NCBI GenBank assembly: GCA_035291405.1
Contig: DATDSD010000060.1
Span: forward strand, 1 to 6,545
DNA: 6,545 nucleotides
Direction: 5' to 3'
Source of the DNA: UBA12026 sp035291405
GTDB taxonomy: Bacteria > Patescibacteriota > Microgenomatia > UBA8517
Below are positions 5,745 to 6,545 of this stretch, piece after piece. The stretch's first letter is position 1; every line of letters starts with the position of its first letter. Below the pieces are notes generated by a model, which searched no databases, had not been told where the DNA came from, and worked only from the letters and a program-made list of their open reading frames with translations. The position numbers and the translations under genes were made by a program.

Positions 5745-6545
5745 ATGGTAAGAAAAGTTGAAATTTCATACAAGACAATAATTTTTACAGCGATTTTTAT
5801 GGCTTCACTCTGGTTTTTATATTTTATCAGGGATATTGTTCTACAGCTTTTTGCTGCACTTCTACTTATGACTATTTTAAATCCAATAGTTAAGAAACTT
5901 TCAAAGATAAAAATTCCAAAGACTTTATCAGTTCTAGTTTCTTACATACTAATATTTGGTGTTTTTGGTTTTGCTATCGGGATACTTCTTCCACCCCTTG
6001 TTGAACAAACAACAAATCTTGCTAATAATTTACCAAAATATTTTCAAGATTCTGGTATTACAAAATACGCCAATGGGGATGTTTTAAAAGAAATAGTATC
6101 ACAACTTGGAAGTGTCCCCAGTCAAGTAATTAAAGCAGGTTTTTCTTTTTTTACAAATATTTTAAATATTTTAACTGTATTAATCTTTGCTTTTTATCTT
6201 CTTTTGGTTAGAGATAAATTTGAAAAAAATCTTGAGTTTATGTTTGGCAAGACTAAGGGTGAAGATATGTCCAAGTTAATAAATCAGCTCGAAGTAAGAC
6301 TTGGTGGGTGGGCAAGGGGGCAACTTCTATTGATGCTTCTAGTTGGTATATCAAGTTATATTGGATTTATTATTCTGGGCATTCCATACGCTTTGCCACT
6401 GGCACTTCTTGCTGGTATATTTGAGATTGTTCCATATCTTGGTCCGGTTGTTGCCTCAATTCCTGCAATTATTTTAGGATTTAGTATTTCACCTTTTGTA
6501 GGAGGAGCAACAATTGGTCTTGCTGTTTTAATTCAACAGTTGGAA
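5745..6545 (+). CDS. AI-2E family (PerM/TqsA-like) transporter, 3' end outside the window
   Basis: The frame opens at an ATG two bases after the miaA stop and is still open at the last base, giving 267 codons. Family members are usually about 340-370 residues, so perhaps a quarter is missing. Hydrophobic segments lie near 10-28, 30-46, 61-82, 137-156, 192-213, 215-234 and 236-250. The long amphipathic stretch between the third and fourth segments (about 84-136) is typical of the family. Diagnostic motifs are LNPIVKKLSK at 45-54, the GGWARGQLLLMLLVG block at 187-201, and LGIPYALPLALLAGIFEIVPYLGP at 211-234, which is the family's best conserved region. The sequence cut at QQLE is the start of a conserved QQLEN-like motif. 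Known members include TqsA (autoinducer-2 export) and sodium/proton antiporters, but most are uncharacterised, so no substrate should be assumed. Family assignment is strong. Confidence 0.9.
   Translation, partial: MVRKVEISYKTIIFTAIFMASLWFLYFIRDIVLQLFAALLLMTILNPIVKKLSKIKIPKTLSVLVSYILIFGVFGFAIGILLPPLVEQTTNLANNLPKYFQDSGITKYANGDVLKEIVSQLGSVPSQVIKAGFSFFTNILNILTVLIFAFYLLLVRDKFEKNLEFMFGKTKGEDMSKLINQLEVRLGGWARGQLLLMLLVGISSYIGFIILGIPYALPLALLAGIFEIVPYLGPVVASIPAIILGFSISPFVGGATIGLAVLIQQLE

Overview
The window is a compact, AT-rich stretch of bacterial chromosome (GC roughly one third by eye, not counted). It carries seven complete genes and one cut by the right edge, all on the + strand, with intergenic gaps of 66 nt or less. 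It uses the standard stop code: the seven complete genes end in TAA (five) or TAG (two), and no long reading frame contains an in-frame TGA. Protein style, compact packing, a short unanchored-looking RNase Y and an unusual HU protein suggest a Candidate Phyla Radiation (Patescibacteria) genome, possibly the Microgenomates group. This is inferred from remembered family style, not from a database search.

Left block (1-2148), nucleic-acid maintenance. recX (RecA modulator) is followed by rny (RNase Y, the mRNA-decay endonuclease) and a gene for an HU-family nucleoid protein. rny has an awkward start. The only good Shine-Dalgarno site leads to an ATG in another frame, giving a 21-codon ORF that overlaps the apparent rny start, and the apparent RNase Y lacks the usual membrane anchor and most of the coiled coil.

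Middle block (2213-4829), an ABC-2 type exporter. It has one ATPase with an LSLGQ signature and two six-helix permeases of the DUF990/ABC2_membrane_6 type, packed with 0-nt spacing and a 20-nt overlap. The two permeases share a G-[DE]-L-x-x-L-L-x-K-P-[VI]-N motif. The substrate cannot be read from the sequence.

Right block (4834-6545). miaA (tRNA A37 dimethylallyltransferase) is followed 2 nt later by an AI-2E/PerM-family membrane protein that runs off the window after 267 codons.

Regulation. Four genes (recX, HU, the ABC ATPase and the AI-2E family gene) lack a Shine-Dalgarno site but have a -10-like box 6-11 nt before their ATG, so the predicted transcripts start 0-5 nt upstream of the start codon. 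The HU promoter is the clearest: a perfect TTGACA, a 17-nt spacer and TATATT, with the -35 box inside the end of rny. This suggests leaderless mRNAs at transcription-unit starts, while some other genes depend on SD sites or coupling. No tRNA, rRNA, CRISPR array, mobile element or intrinsic terminator was seen. I found no convincing new multi-gene system. The points most worth a second look are the rny start and the leaderless promoter pattern.
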